A stretch of 64,000 nt of DNA from Collinsella sp. (GCA_019414515.1 DXLX01000018.1:1-64000), one strand, 5' to 3'; positions 34,450-43,213 are shown, numbered from the stretch's first letter. A program made the numbers and translations. Notes: generated by a model from the sequence alone, not told the origin.

Positions 34450-37332
34450 CTAAATAAACACATCGACGAGTATGGGCATAAGGTTGAGCAGGCCAAACAC
34501 CAGCGCCACGCCCCATCCGAGCCTAAAGCAGCTGCGCCAGGTGCTGCGTGCGAAGGTGTTGTCGATCAGGACCTCGACAAAATACGTCGCGACCATCACG
34601 ACCAGGGCTACAACCCAGCTCACGGGGTTGTCCCAGACAAAGAACATGCCCACCCACATCAAAAACAGCACGGTCTCGCACCAGTGCATAAGGGTCATCT
34701 TGGCCAGCGTGCCGCCGCTCATCTCGGTGGCGACGCCCTGGACGATCTCCTGATGCGCATGATGCGAGTACGAAAGGTCAAACGGCGACTTGCGCAGCTT
34801 GATGGTGAGCACCGCGAGCAGCGCAAGGAAAATGGGCGCGCTGTACACGATGATGGGAGCCGACTGCCCCGTTACGGCGATGGAATCGAAGCTGTCGGTG
34901 GCAAGATACAGGCCCACACTCATCAGCAAAACGGCGGGCTCGTAACTCATAACCTGCAGCAACTCACGATCGGCGCCGACCTGGGCAAACGGACTTTGCG
35001 TCGAGGCGGACGCCAGCACCACAAAGATCGCGGCGAGCGTCACCATAAAAGCGCACAGCAGCGTGTTGGAACCCGACACAAAGATGCCGCCGCCCACCAC
35101 GGTAAAGATGAGCGCGCACGCCATGTAGGTATCGTCCATGGTGTTTACGCTGGCAGGGGCTTTGCGCAGGAGCTTGGCAACGTCGTAGAAGGGCTGCAGC
35201 AGGCGCGGGCCCACGCGGCCCTGCATGCGGGCCGAAAGCTTACGGTCAAGACCGTCGATCAGACCGCCCACAAGCGGCGCCAGCAAGGCAAACGCCACGG
35301 TGCCAATAAAAATGCCCACGACGCCCGAACCTTCAAAATACTTGCCGCGCAGCACCGAGGGCGCGCTCATGGCAAGTCTCTCGGGCCCAATCCACGCGCA
35401 ACACAGCAGCGCAAACAAGATAATGCTGCAGCACACGACGCTACCCGCGGGGCCAATACGCTTCTCGCCAAGGGCGTCCTCCGAGTACCAATTGCGCTTT
35501 TCGGCCTTCACCTCGTGTCCCATCGAGCCGCGGAAATGGCGATATTTGTCGGTTCCCACACCCGAAAGGTACACGTTGACGTGCGGCTTGTTGCTCACGC
35601 GGAATGAAGTCAGCAGCACCACGGCGATAAACGCCACGATAACCACCATCAGATACATAGCGTCCTTGCCGATAACGTACGGCACGCGGCCAAACACCAT
35701 GGCCAAGTAAGGCGACACCAGACCGCTCGAGATAATCGGAAACGCCACGCAGCACAGAATCAGCAACGCGGCGATGGTGTTGAGCGCCATCCATTCGGTC
35801 TTATGGACATTGACCTCAACGTTTTGAGCCGTGGGGTCGACGCCCGAAAGCTTGGCAAGCCACTTGCCCCAGAAGTAAAACGTCGCGGCCGAGCCAAAGG
35901 CCAGAACCATGATCATGAGCACGTTGCCGGTCTGGGCAAACGCCACCAGGGCGCCCCACTTGGACACGAGCATGCCAAACGGCGCCACAAACATGCCCAT
36001 GATGCCCAGCATCATCAGGCGCGTCAGGTGCGGCATGCGGCTGAACATACCGTCCATGTCCTCGATATTGCGGCTGCCGATATGATGCTCGGCCGTGCCC
36101 ACGCACAGGAACAGCAACGACTTTGCCACCGTGTGGAACAGGATCAGGAAGATGGCCGCCCATACGGCCTCGGGCGCGCCGACACCCAAGCAGGCACTGA
36201 TGAGGCCCAAGTTGGAAATGGTGGAGTACGCGAGCACACGCTTGGCGTTGCTCTGCGAGATGGCCATGAGGGCAGCGAGCAAAAACGTGATGGCACCCAC
36301 ACTCGTGACCATAAAGCCGGTCACGGGATAGATGGCATAGAGCGGGCTCAGCTTGACCATCAGGAACACGCCGGCTTTGACCATGGTTGACGAGTGCAGC
36401 AGGGCGCTCGTGGGCGTGGGGGCAACCATGGCGCCCAGCAGCCAAGTGTGGAACGGCATCTGTGCGGCCTTGGTAAGGGCGGCGAGCGATAGCAGGACGA
36501 CCGGCATCACCAGCAGTGCAGACTGCGCGGTACCGGCGCCGGAAAGCTCGATCATGCCCGAGATGGTCAGCGGCATGCCGTTGACGTGCAGAAACATAAG
36601 GCCCGCCAAAAACGCGATGCCGCCCAGCATGTTGAGGATGATCTGGGTGAAGGCGTTTTTGATGGCCTCGGGCGTGCGCGTGTAGCCAATCATGAGGAAC
36701 GAGCACACGGTGGTGATTTCCCAGCCGCAGAACAGCCACTCAAGGTTGTCGCTCGTCACGATGACGAACATGGCCGAGAGGAACAGGAACATGAGCGCCA
36801 GGAACTGCGGGCGACGGTCGGGCGCGGTCTGCCCGCGCAGCGCGGCCTCGTGCTCGTCATGGGCCTGGAAGTCCTTCATGTAGCCCAGGGCATACACGCA
36901 GATAAGGCTGCCGACAATGCCAACGGCGAGCACCATGATCACACTCATGTAGTCCAGGTAGAGCGGGGTTGCGGTGACGGCTTCGGTCGCGGGCAGCGTC
37001 ATGGCTGCAAAGGCGAGCGAGCCCACCAGTTGGACTATGCCGAGCACCGTGGTGAGCGCGTTCCTATATTTGTACGCGTTGTATAGGATGACGGCGCACA
37101 GGATGACGTCGATGACGGAGCTGATGATCGAGAGCACATGCGAGGTACCGGGGGCAACCTCAAAGCTCTGCGGACCCGTGCCAAAAAACATGACGGCGAC
37201 TACAACCGTCACCGCCATAATAATGCCGGAACCTATGAGCCCCACCGCATCGCGGGCGCGGTCACCGCGCGCGAGCAGCATGCTCAGCGCCGGTACCAGC
37301 GGAAACAGGGTAAGGAAATACAGTAGCGTCAT
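34450..37332 (-). CDS. Fused EchA-EchB membrane subunit of the hydrogenase
   Basis: 960 aa. Residues about 1-640 form a NuoL/MrpA/EchA-like antiporter subunit (LEWLFCGWEITTVCSFLMIG, KAAQMPFHTWLLGAM, LLHSSTMVKAGVFL), the ion-pumping module with its conserved Glu and Lys residues. Residues about 665-960 form a NuoH/HycD/EchB-like subunit (DRKLSARMQGRVGPRLLQPF, GADRELLQVMSYEP, RKSPFDLSYSHHAHQEIVQG), which anchors the hydrogenase arm to the membrane. These are normally two genes. The frame is continuous and the joining segment is an extra membrane stretch of about 25 residues, so it looks like a true fusion. First gene of the operon; GGGGGAG precedes ATG 37332. Confidence 0.92.
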   Translation of the reverse strand: MTLLYFLTLFPLVPALSMLLARGDRARDAVGLIGSGIIMAVTVVVAVMFFGTGPQSFEVAPGTSHVLSIISSVIDVILCAVILYNAYKYRNALTTVLGIVQLVGSLAFAAMTLPATEAVTATPLYLDYMSVIMVLAVGIVGSLICVYALGYMKDFQAHDEHEAALRGQTAPDRRPQFLALMFLFLSAMFVIVTSDNLEWLFCGWEITTVCSFLMIGYTRTPEAIKNAFTQIILNMLGGIAFLAGLMFLHVNGMPLTISGMIELSGAGTAQSALLVMPVVLLSLAALTKAAQMPFHTWLLGAMVAPTPTSALLHSSTMVKAGVFLMVKLSPLYAIYPVTGFMVTSVGAITFLLAALMAISQSNAKRVLAYSTISNLGLISACLGVGAPEAVWAAIFLILFHTVAKSLLFLCVGTAEHHIGSRNIEDMDGMFSRMPHLTRLMMLGIMGMFVAPFGMLVSKWGALVAFAQTGNVLMIMVLAFGSAATFYFWGKWLAKLSGVDPTAQNVEVNVHKTEWMALNTIAALLILCCVAFPIISSGLVSPYLAMVFGRVPYVIGKDAMYLMVVIVAFIAVVLLTSFRVSNKPHVNVYLSGVGTDKYRHFRGSMGHEVKAEKRNWYSEDALGEKRIGPAGSVVCCSIILFALLCCAWIGPERLAMSAPSVLRGKYFEGSGVVGIFIGTVAFALLAPLVGGLIDGLDRKLSARMQGRVGPRLLQPFYDVAKLLRKAPASVNTMDDTYMACALIFTVVGGGIFVSGSNTLLCAFMVTLAAIFVVLASASTQSPFAQVGADRELLQVMSYEPAVLLMSVGLYLATDSFDSIAVTGQSAPIIVYSAPIFLALLAVLTIKLRKSPFDLSYSHHAHQEIVQGVATEMSGGTLAKMTLMHWCETVLFLMWVGMFFVWDNPVSWVVALVVMVATYFVEVLIDNTFARSTWRSCFRLGWGVALVFGLLNLMPILVDVFI

Positions 37333-37581
37333 ACCATCACTCCCCCATGCAAAAACGCTGCAATTGTTTAATGTTATAGCTCAATTGAGGAGCAGCGGCG
37401 GCAGGTTTTCGGTCAACTGGGGAGTTTTAGGCGTACGGGGTAAGGGCACGTCCGCTTTGGAGCAGTGGGGCGACGCTCCCCTATCGCAGCGACAGGCGCG
37501 CGGGCCACTGCGCGCGGTTTATTGGCCACTTTGGAGGATGTCCCGACAGGCTCGCGCCGGTCCAAAAAGTTGGCGCGGCAA

Positions 37582-37605
37582 GAAAAATGCGCCCCTATGG
37601 GCGCA
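37582..37605 (-). terminator. Terminator of the HTH gene
   Basis: Minus strand TGCGCCC-ATA-GGGGCGCA followed by TTTTTCTTG, about 12 bases after the HTH gene's stop. It separates that gene from the hydrogenase operon; 37333-37580 otherwise shows no gene and should hold the operon promoter. Confidence 0.8.
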
Positions 37606-37617
37606 CCATCCCGTTTG

Positions 37618-38022
37618 CTATTCCGCCTTTTTAACGCGCGGCTTGCGACCGCGCGGCTTATCGACCAGTGCGGCCTCACCGCTCTCGCGGTACTGACGGC
37701 ACCAAGCCTTGACCGAAGACTCGCTGGGAATCTTGTGCTTGATCATGGCCTCGCGAACCGTCAAGCCGTTTTCCAGACGGTCCTTAACCACAGCGAGCTT
37801 TACGTCGTACGAGTAGGTGTGATGATGCGAACCGGCATTGAGAACGGCGTCGGCACCGCCCACGGCATACGCGCGGGCCCACTGACGAGCCGTGGCCTGG
37901 GGAATGCCAAGCTCCGCGGCGAGGGCGCGATGACCGACCCCCTCTTGGAGGATCTCGACGGCGCGCTGCCTAACCTCGGGCGCATGCGTGCGAGTCCTAG
38001 TTGCTTCCGACATACCTGCCAC
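37618..38022 (-). CDS. Small double-HTH protein resembling IS3-type OrfA
   Basis: 134 aa with two helix-turn-helix units: about 18-58 (APEVRQRAVEILQEGVGHRA, then ELGIPQATARQWARAY) and about 72-115 (YDVKLAVVKDRLENGLTVRE, then SSVKAWCRQYRESG). The ending PRGRKPRVKKAE is strongly basic. This layout is that of the first reading frame (OrfA) of IS3-type insertion sequences, but no OrfB with DDE residues follows, and a terminator lies directly behind it. It may be an IS remnant or a domesticated DNA-binding protein. The start is GTG 38022 or ATG 38013. Confidence 0.75.
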   Translation of the reverse strand: MAGMSEATRTRTHAPEVRQRAVEILQEGVGHRALAAELGIPQATARQWARAYAVGGADAVLNAGSHHHTYSYDVKLAVVKDRLENGLTVREAMIKHKIPSESSVKAWCRQYRESGEAALVDKPRGRKPRVKKAE

Positions 38023-38346
38023 TTCTTAGCCTTAACCGTTAATCTGCTTTCTTACGTGCAAGTTAGATAGTAGCATTTTACTGTTTGCTCAAAGCAGTTA
38101 ATTAAAATAGACGCGGCGTTATCTGGGCATTTGGCACCAAATTACGACATTTCTTTATCGATTATTTACGCTGGTAGCTGACTCGCAGCTAATCGTCATT
38201 CGCTTGTCAACAAAATTGGCATCTCTTTATGTCCTTTGATATAGAGGATATAGTTATTAACCCCTCCCCCAATAATTTTGAGTGATCTGCGAGGCAGTAG
38301 ACGTCCTCACTCCTCATGGTTACCGCGCATTGCCATCCACCGGAGC
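38023..38346. other. AT-rich intergenic region
   Basis: About 320 bases with clearly lower GC than the rest of the window and no open frame of note. It presumably carries the promoter of the HTH gene (minus strand). Several TTAAT/ATTAA runs and a TATAGAGGATATAG stretch (near 38239-38255) are seen, but no site can be assigned. The composition contrast suggests acquired DNA or an IS remnant. Confidence 0.4.
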
Positions 38347-38387
38347 AAAACAAAAAGGGCGGGACCTGCTGCGCTTGCAGGCCCCGC
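38347..38387 (-). terminator. Terminator downstream of the old-yellow-enzyme gene
   Basis: Minus strand GCGGGGCCTGC pairs with GCAGGTCCCGC (one G-U) around a 7-base loop, followed by CCTTTTTGTTTTG. It lies about 75 bases beyond the stop codon at 38463. Confidence 0.85.
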
Positions 38388-38462
38388 ACCGGTTGACACC
38401 CGACGGGGCACAGCCGGGCGAGACGGATCCGTGCTACCGCCCCGCCTGGCCGCGATGTTCAA

Positions 38463-40493
38463 CTACAGCTCGTTGGCCGCGTGATACGCCGTGCGAATGG
38501 CGCTCGCAATGTCGGCGGTGCGCTCACCCGAGCAGTCGCCCACGCAGGTCACGGGCACCGTCACGCCATCCAGGTCAAACGCGTTGGCCTTGGAGCCCAC
38601 GGCCATCACCACGTAATCGCAGGCGATCTTCACCGGCTCCTCGGCGCCGTCCTCGGTGGTGCGAACAGCCTCCACGCCCTCGTCGGTAATGGCGGTCAGG
38701 CGGGTCTTCACGTGCTGCTCCACGTTGTGCTCGGCAAAGTCGCTCATGATCAGCGGCAGAATGGTCTCGGACTCGCCCGCGGCAATCTTGTCGAGCATCT
38801 CCACGATCGCCACCTCGCAGCCGCGCTGCAGCAGGTACTCGGCAGTCTCGGTGCCCACCAGGCCACCGCCAATGACGGCGACGCGGCCCGTAAGCTCCAC
38901 CTTGCCGGCCAGCACGTCCCAGCTCGAGACGACCTTGTCCGAATCGGCACCCGGAACGGGGATGACCACGTCGTGCGCGCCCACGGCCACAATCGCGGCA
39001 TCGGCGGCGTTGAGGTCCTCAGCGGTAGCGGCATGGTTGAGCTCAACCTTCACGCCCAGGCCGGGCAGAATCTTCTCGTAGTACTCGACCGAGCGCATGA
39101 TCTCGTCCTTGCGCGGAGGCGCAGCCGCCAGCACAATCTGGCCGCCCAGATGATCGCTCGCCTCGTAGACGGTCACATCGTAGCCGCGCTTGGCCGCCAC
39201 GCGCGCGGCCTCCAGACCGGCGATACCGCCGCCCACCACGGCGATCTTCTTGTCGCCCTCGCCCGGCTTAATGGCGATGGTCGCCTCGTCGCCGTTCTCG
39301 GCATTGAGCACGCACGAGATGTACTTGCGGTTTTGAATCGCGTCGACGCAGCCCTTGTTGCAGTTGAGGCACTCGCGAATGGGCTCACCCGTGGCAGCCT
39401 TCAGCGCAATGTCGGGGTCGCACATGAGCGAGCGGCCGTAGGCGATGATGTCGGCCGCGCCGTCTTCCAGAATCTTCTCGCCGGCCTCGACCGAGACAAC
39501 ACGGCCCACGGTTGCCACCGGCACGGAGACCAGGGCCTTGACGCGCTCGGCCACCGGCAGCGTCCAGTTGTAGGGCATGGCGCCCATGGGCGGAATGGTG
39601 TCGCCCATGTTGCCGGTGTGGTTGGCCTGCGCGACCTGGATCATGTCGATGCCCGCGCCCTCGAGCAGCTTGGCGAATTCGCAGGCCTCGTCGGGCTGCA
39701 GGCCGCCCTTGCCGCGCGGCGTGCCGTCGGGGTTCTCCATGATCACGGGGAGCTTGTACTCCACCATCAGTTGCGGCGCGGCCTCCTTAATGGCAGCGAC
39801 GACCTCGAGCGCGTAGCGGACGCGGTTCTCGAACGAGCCACCGTACTCGTCGGTACGCTGGTTGAGGATGGCCGAGCACAGCGAACCCACCAGGCGGTCG
39901 CCGTGGACCTCGATGGCGTCGATGCCGGCCTGCTGCGCGCGGGCGGCCGAGGCAGCGATGGCTTCCTTGATCTGGGTGAGCTGCTCTACGCTGGCCTCGT
40001 TCACAAAGTGCTGCATGTCGTGGTGCAGCTTGGCGTATGCCTGCTTGCGGATCTCGTTGGACTCGGCCATTTTGGCGGCAAAGGTCTCCTCGTCGCCGGC
40101 GGCCTTGGCCTCCTGCGCGGCCTTGGCAGCGACCATGGAGCCCATGACCATGCGGCCAACACCGGGCACGTCGTACTCGGGGTGGAACAGCTGCAGCGCG
40201 ACCTTGGCACCGTGCTTGTGGACGGTATCGGCCAGCGCCTTAAACGTGGGGATCTGGGCGTCGGTCGCCAGCTTGGGCGTGGGGCTTGCGGTCATGACGG
40301 GAGCGACGTCACCGATGACGATGTAGCTCACGCCGCCACGGGCCAGGCGCTCGTAAAAGGCCAGGCTGCGCTCGCCAATGGAACCGTCGCGCTCCTCGTA
40401 GCCGGTGGTCAGCGGCGGGAACATAATGCGGTTTTTGAGCTCAAGGGGGCCAACCGTAATGGGCTGGAGCAGCTTGGATGCAGGTGCGGTCAT
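38463..40493 (-). CDS. Old-yellow-enzyme/FadH-type FMN, [4Fe-4S], FAD oxidoreductase
   Basis: 676 aa. An N-terminal FMN-binding TIM barrel (about 5-370; FPPLTTGYEERDGS, IEVHGDRLVGSLCS, NQRTDEYGGSFENRVRY), a [4Fe-4S] site at C375, C378, C382 and C394 (CLNCNKGCVD), and a C-terminal FAD/NAD(P) pyridine-nucleotide module (VVGGGIAGLEAA about 419-430; VIGGGLVGTETAEYL). This is the layout of 2,4-dienoyl-CoA reductase, enoate reductase, BaiCD/BaiH and related gut-bacterial reductases of unsaturated acids, steroids or flavonoids. The barrel contains a Lys/Ala-rich insert at about 118-165. The substrate cannot be told from sequence. Monocistronic, with AGAGGAA before ATG 40493. Confidence 0.92.
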   Translation of the reverse strand: MTAPASKLLQPITVGPLELKNRIMFPPLTTGYEERDGSIGERSLAFYERLARGGVSYIVIGDVAPVMTASPTPKLATDAQIPTFKALADTVHKHGAKVALQLFHPEYDVPGVGRMVMGSMVAAKAAQEAKAAGDEETFAAKMAESNEIRKQAYAKLHHDMQHFVNEASVEQLTQIKEAIAASAARAQQAGIDAIEVHGDRLVGSLCSAILNQRTDEYGGSFENRVRYALEVVAAIKEAAPQLMVEYKLPVIMENPDGTPRGKGGLQPDEACEFAKLLEGAGIDMIQVAQANHTGNMGDTIPPMGAMPYNWTLPVAERVKALVSVPVATVGRVVSVEAGEKILEDGAADIIAYGRSLMCDPDIALKAATGEPIRECLNCNKGCVDAIQNRKYISCVLNAENGDEATIAIKPGEGDKKIAVVGGGIAGLEAARVAAKRGYDVTVYEASDHLGGQIVLAAAPPRKDEIMRSVEYYEKILPGLGVKVELNHAATAEDLNAADAAIVAVGAHDVVIPVPGADSDKVVSSWDVLAGKVELTGRVAVIGGGLVGTETAEYLLQRGCEVAIVEMLDKIAAGESETILPLIMSDFAEHNVEQHVKTRLTAITDEGVEAVRTTEDGAEEPVKIACDYVVMAVGSKANAFDLDGVTVPVTCVGDCSGERTADIASAIRTAYHAANEL

Positions 40494-40634
40494 GGATATT
40501 CCTCTCTTGTAGGCGCGGCGGCGATGATGCCGCGTAGTTGTCTAGAGGATATGGCATGAGAGCACGGCGGCACAACGAAAATCGGCGAATATCAGGTGAC
40601 GGCAGGTGGATGGGGCGGGACGGCCCGTCGGTTC

Positions 40635-41092
40635 GTCTCAATCTGTAACAGTTACTCGGCAAAAACCGGGTCTTACTGTTACAGATCAAGACAAACGGGA
40701 GCGGTCCGTCGGAAAATCTCGATCTGTAACACTTACAGACCAAAAACGACCCTAGATGTTACAAATCGAGACGAACAAATTCGGTCCGACCAAACATCTC
40801 AATCTGTAACATCTAGGCCCACTTTTGGCCCCTACCTGTTACAGATCGGGACAACGGGAACCGTCCCAACAAAATGTCTCGATCTGTAACATCCATCGGC
40901 CAAAAACGACCCCAGGTGTTACAGATCAAGACAAACCAAACCCGCCTGCTAGAAAATCTCAATCTGTAACAGCTGCCCGGCAAAATCCGTCCCTCGTGTT
41001 ACAGATTTAGACAAACGCGGCCCAAACCGCCGGTATATCTCGATCTGTAACACCTAGCCGCCCAAATCGGGTCTTGGTGTTACAGATCGAGA
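40635..41092. repeat. Array of six TCTCRATCTGTAACA palindromes
   Basis: The gene-free stretch 40494-41182 is mostly this array. Units begin at 40635, 40717, 40797, 40876, 40957 and 41038, a period of about 80 bp, each 55-58 bases long. Each unit is an inverted repeat, TCTCRATCTGTAACA at the left and TGTTACAGATYGAGA at the right, around a variable loop of about 26 bases that itself often holds short pairing (for example ACTCGG/CCGGGT in unit 1, GGCC/GGCC in unit 3). Spacers of about 20-25 bases do not repeat. Five more units occur near 56.5 and 63.5 kb. No cas gene or transposase accompanies it. Confidence 0.93.
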
Positions 41093-41182
41093 TCTTTGAT
41101 TGAGAGGCTGAGAATTGAACCGAAGAAACGATCCCGGGATAACAAAAAAGCTCGCCGGCTTGACCGACGAGCTGCAAGTTCT

Positions 41183-41259
41183 TGGTCGCGGGGGCAGGAT
41201 TTGAACCTACGACCTCCGGGTTATGAGCCCGGCGAGCTACCAGACTGCTCCACCCCGCA
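41183..41259 (-). tRNA. Initiator tRNA-fMet (anticodon CAT)
   Basis: A full cloverleaf of 77 nt including encoded CCA. The anticodon loop is CTCATAA, and the anticodon stem has the three G-C pairs (GGG/CCC) that mark the initiator tRNA. The first and 72nd bases read U and G, so the 1:72 pair is not Watson-Crick, again as in initiators (the familiar form is C-A). The T-arm reads GGTTCAAATCC. It stands alone between the palindrome array and coaX. Confidence 0.95.
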
Positions 41260-41455
41260 ATGTCTGGGCGCCTCATGTGCGCAAGAAAGAATATTACGTG
41301 GGAGTTCGGTAAACGGCAAGGAAAATCTCGTAGAGCATAATTCCTTCATATTTAAACCCCTCAGCCCATATCACCGTGAACAAATCGCAGCCTAGCGCCG
41401 TCGGCGGCGCGTATACAATGGTGCGCGTCCTTTTACGCCGACACCTGGAGTAGAC

Positions 41456-42229
41456 ATGCTGCTCGCTATCGATATGGGAAACACGCAGACGGCCATGGGT
41501 CTGTTTGACGGAAACGAGCTGGTGCAGTCGTGGCGCATGCCCACCGACCGCTCCTATACCGCCGACGAGATCCATGTGCGCCTGATGGGTTTCTTTAAGA
41601 TGTACGGCCTTTCGCTCGACGCGGTCGACGCGATCGCCTTTGCCGGCGTGGTGCCGCAGCTCTCGCGCGAATGGCACGCCGTGGCCGACCGCATTACCGC
41701 AGACGCCATCGTTATTGGGCCGCAGACGGCCGCGGTGACCAAGCTGCGCGCGGCGCGTCCCCAGGCCGTAGGCGCCGATCGCGTCGCCAACGCCGTTGCG
41801 GCCGAAACTATCTACGGCGCGCCGGCGATCGTGGTGGACTTTGGCACCGCGACCAATATCGACGTCATCGATGAGGACGGTTATTACATTGGCGGAGCGA
41901 TCGCGCCGGGTATCCGCATCTCCATGGACGCGCTTGCCGCACGTGCCGCCAAGCTCGCTAGCGTGCCGCTCGAGGCGCCCGAGCACGCCATCGGCCGCGA
42001 TACCGAGGAGTGCATCAAGGTCGGCGCCGTGGTGGGCGCTGCCGCCATGGCCGAGGGCCTGGTCGCGCGCATGAAGCGCGAGCTGGGCCGCGAGGATGCC
42101 ACCGTTATCGCCACGGGCGGTCTCGCCGGCATCGTCGCCGATTCGACCGATGCCTTCGACGTGGTCGACGGGCAGCTCACCATCAAGGGCATCTGCGAAA
42201 TCTACCGCCGCATGCAGGAGCTGGGGTAA
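41456..42229 (+). CDS. coaX: Type III pantothenate kinase
   Basis: 257 aa. Phosphorylates pantothenate in the first committed step of coenzyme A synthesis. Family motifs are DMGNTQTAMGLF (phosphate 1), GADRVANAVAA (pantothenate), VVDFGTATNIDVID (phosphate 2/adenosine) and GGAIAPGI, in normal order and spacing. Type III kinases need a monovalent cation and are not feedback-inhibited by CoA. GGAG lies before ATG 41456. It is convergent with the biotin-ligase-like gene, and the two are separated by paired AT-rich hairpins and a terminator. Confidence 0.96.
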   Translation: MLLAIDMGNTQTAMGLFDGNELVQSWRMPTDRSYTADEIHVRLMGFFKMYGLSLDAVDAIAFAGVVPQLSREWHAVADRITADAIVIGPQTAAVTKLRAARPQAVGADRVANAVAAETIYGAPAIVVDFGTATNIDVIDEDGYYIGGAIAPGIRISMDALAARAAKLASVPLEAPEHAIGRDTEECIKVGAVVGAAAMAEGLVARMKRELGREDATVIATGGLAGIVADSTDAFDVVDGQLTIKGICEIYRRMQELG

Positions 42230-42287
42230 GACAGGGGCATAAGTCGAGCACGTCCAATGCCCCAGCCCCCGCAAACGTTCGCCAAGC

Positions 42288-42328
42288 CTATTCCTCAAAA
42301 CTGAAAAATTTTCAATTTTGAGGAATAG
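42288..42328. repeat. CTATTCCTCAAAA palindrome, copy 1
   Basis: CTATTCCTCAAAA and TTTTGAGGAATAG (13-bp arms) flank a short AT-rich centre CTGAAAAATTTTCAA that can extend the stem. In RNA it would form one long hairpin just after coaX. Confidence 0.85.
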
Positions 42329-42371
42329 AGACTCCTCGAATACGCCCAGCACAGCGATATCGTGCATGTTT

Positions 42372-42414
42372 CCTATTCCTCAAAAACGAAATTTTTTCAA
42401 TTTTGAGGAATAGG
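42372..42414. repeat. CTATTCCTCAAAA palindrome, copy 2
   Basis: CCTATTCCTCAAAA and TTTTGAGGAATAGG (14-bp arms), the same element as at 42288 with a slightly different centre, placed 43 bases further on. Confidence 0.85.
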
Positions 42415-42439
42415 ACCGAGATGCCGCTCCACAGTCACG

Positions 42440-42475
42440 CAAAAGCCCTCCCCGGTGCAGGCCGAGGAGGGCTTC
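42440..42475 (-). terminator. Terminator of the folPK-biotin-ligase operon
   Basis: AAGCCCTCC (42443-42451) pairs with GGAGGGCTT (42466-42474); on the minus strand it is followed by TTTTGCG. It lies about 40 bases after the stop at 42512. Confidence 0.8.
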
Positions 42476-42511
42476 GTTGTCATTGTTATCTATGGACGCG
42501 GACGCCTCGCG

Positions 42512-43213
42512 CTACAGCCCGCGAATGCGTACGGCCTCGGGCGGAAACTCCTGCTCGCCGGCATCGGTCTTGATGGTCGCACGACCCCAGATGTCCAGGC
42601 CCGCAAATACACCAACAGCAAGCGGCAAGCCGCTGGGCGACACCGCCGCAACTTGGCGACCCAGCAGCGGCACCATGTCGAAGTACTCGCCCAACACGGG
42701 GGCCAGCGGACCTGCGGCGCCCTGCGGCGTATTGGCAACAGCCGCCCAGGCGTCCACACGGGTCAGCACGGCGGCAGACAACTCCTCGACCAGCGCTTCG
42801 TCGGCCGCATCCACACCGAGCTCGCTCAATGCCGAACGCTCAATATCCACCGTCACGGCACCGAACATGCCCGCAGCACCGGCGCCGCCGTTGACGGTGA
42901 CGCGCGCGAACGACGTCTCAAACACAGGCGCACCGCACACGATGTCACTCGGCCACTGGATGCCCACCTTGCCGGCAAGGCCCAGGCCCGGCGTCGACGC
43001 CGTGCCCGCGAGCGCGTCCATCATGCCCATCGCCGCCACAAACGGCAGGCCGTGGAAGGCATGCATATTCACGTCCGGGCGCACGACCAGCGAAAACGTC
43101 AACGACGCCTCGCCCGCGCTCCAAGCGCACCAGCCCGCGGACACACCCTCGCGACCCGCGTCGCGCGCGGCGTCAAGCTCGGTGCCGGCGGCTACAACAT
43201 TCATCTCAATCAT
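42512..43213 (-). CDS. Biotin/lipoate protein ligase family protein, divergent BirA-like
   Basis: 233 aa. The middle carries GKVGIQWPSDIVC, matching the KWPNDI motif of biotin protein ligases, and the C-terminal GVFAGLDIWGRATIKTDAG resembles the BirA C-terminal domain. There is no N-terminal HTH. The biotin-binding GRGRxGR loop is not recognisable; the equivalent area reads GWCAWSAGEASL. It may be a diverged group I ligase that attaches biotin to carboxylase carriers, or an inactive paralogue. ATG 43213 directly follows the stop codon of folPK (TAGATG), showing tight coupling. Confidence 0.75.
   Translation of the reverse strand: MIEMNVVAAGTELDAARDAGREGVSAGWCAWSAGEASLTFSLVVRPDVNMHAFHGLPFVAAMGMMDALAGTASTPGLGLAGKVGIQWPSDIVCGAPVFETSFARVTVNGGAGAAGMFGAVTVDIERSALSELGVDAADEALVEELSAAVLTRVDAWAAVANTPQGAAGPLAPVLGEYFDMVPLLGRQVAAVSPSGLPLAVGVFAGLDIWGRATIKTDAGEQEFPPEAVRIRGL

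Noticed and set aside
38463..40493. Assignment as bile-acid enzyme BaiCD/BaiH
   Set aside because: Domain order fits the whole FadH/enoate reductase group; no other bai genes are nearby, so a specific substrate is not supported.
40635..41092. CRISPR array
   Set aside because: The period of about 80 bp looks regular, but conserved parts are inverted pairs within each unit, the supposed repeats vary, spacers are short and no cas genes are in the window.
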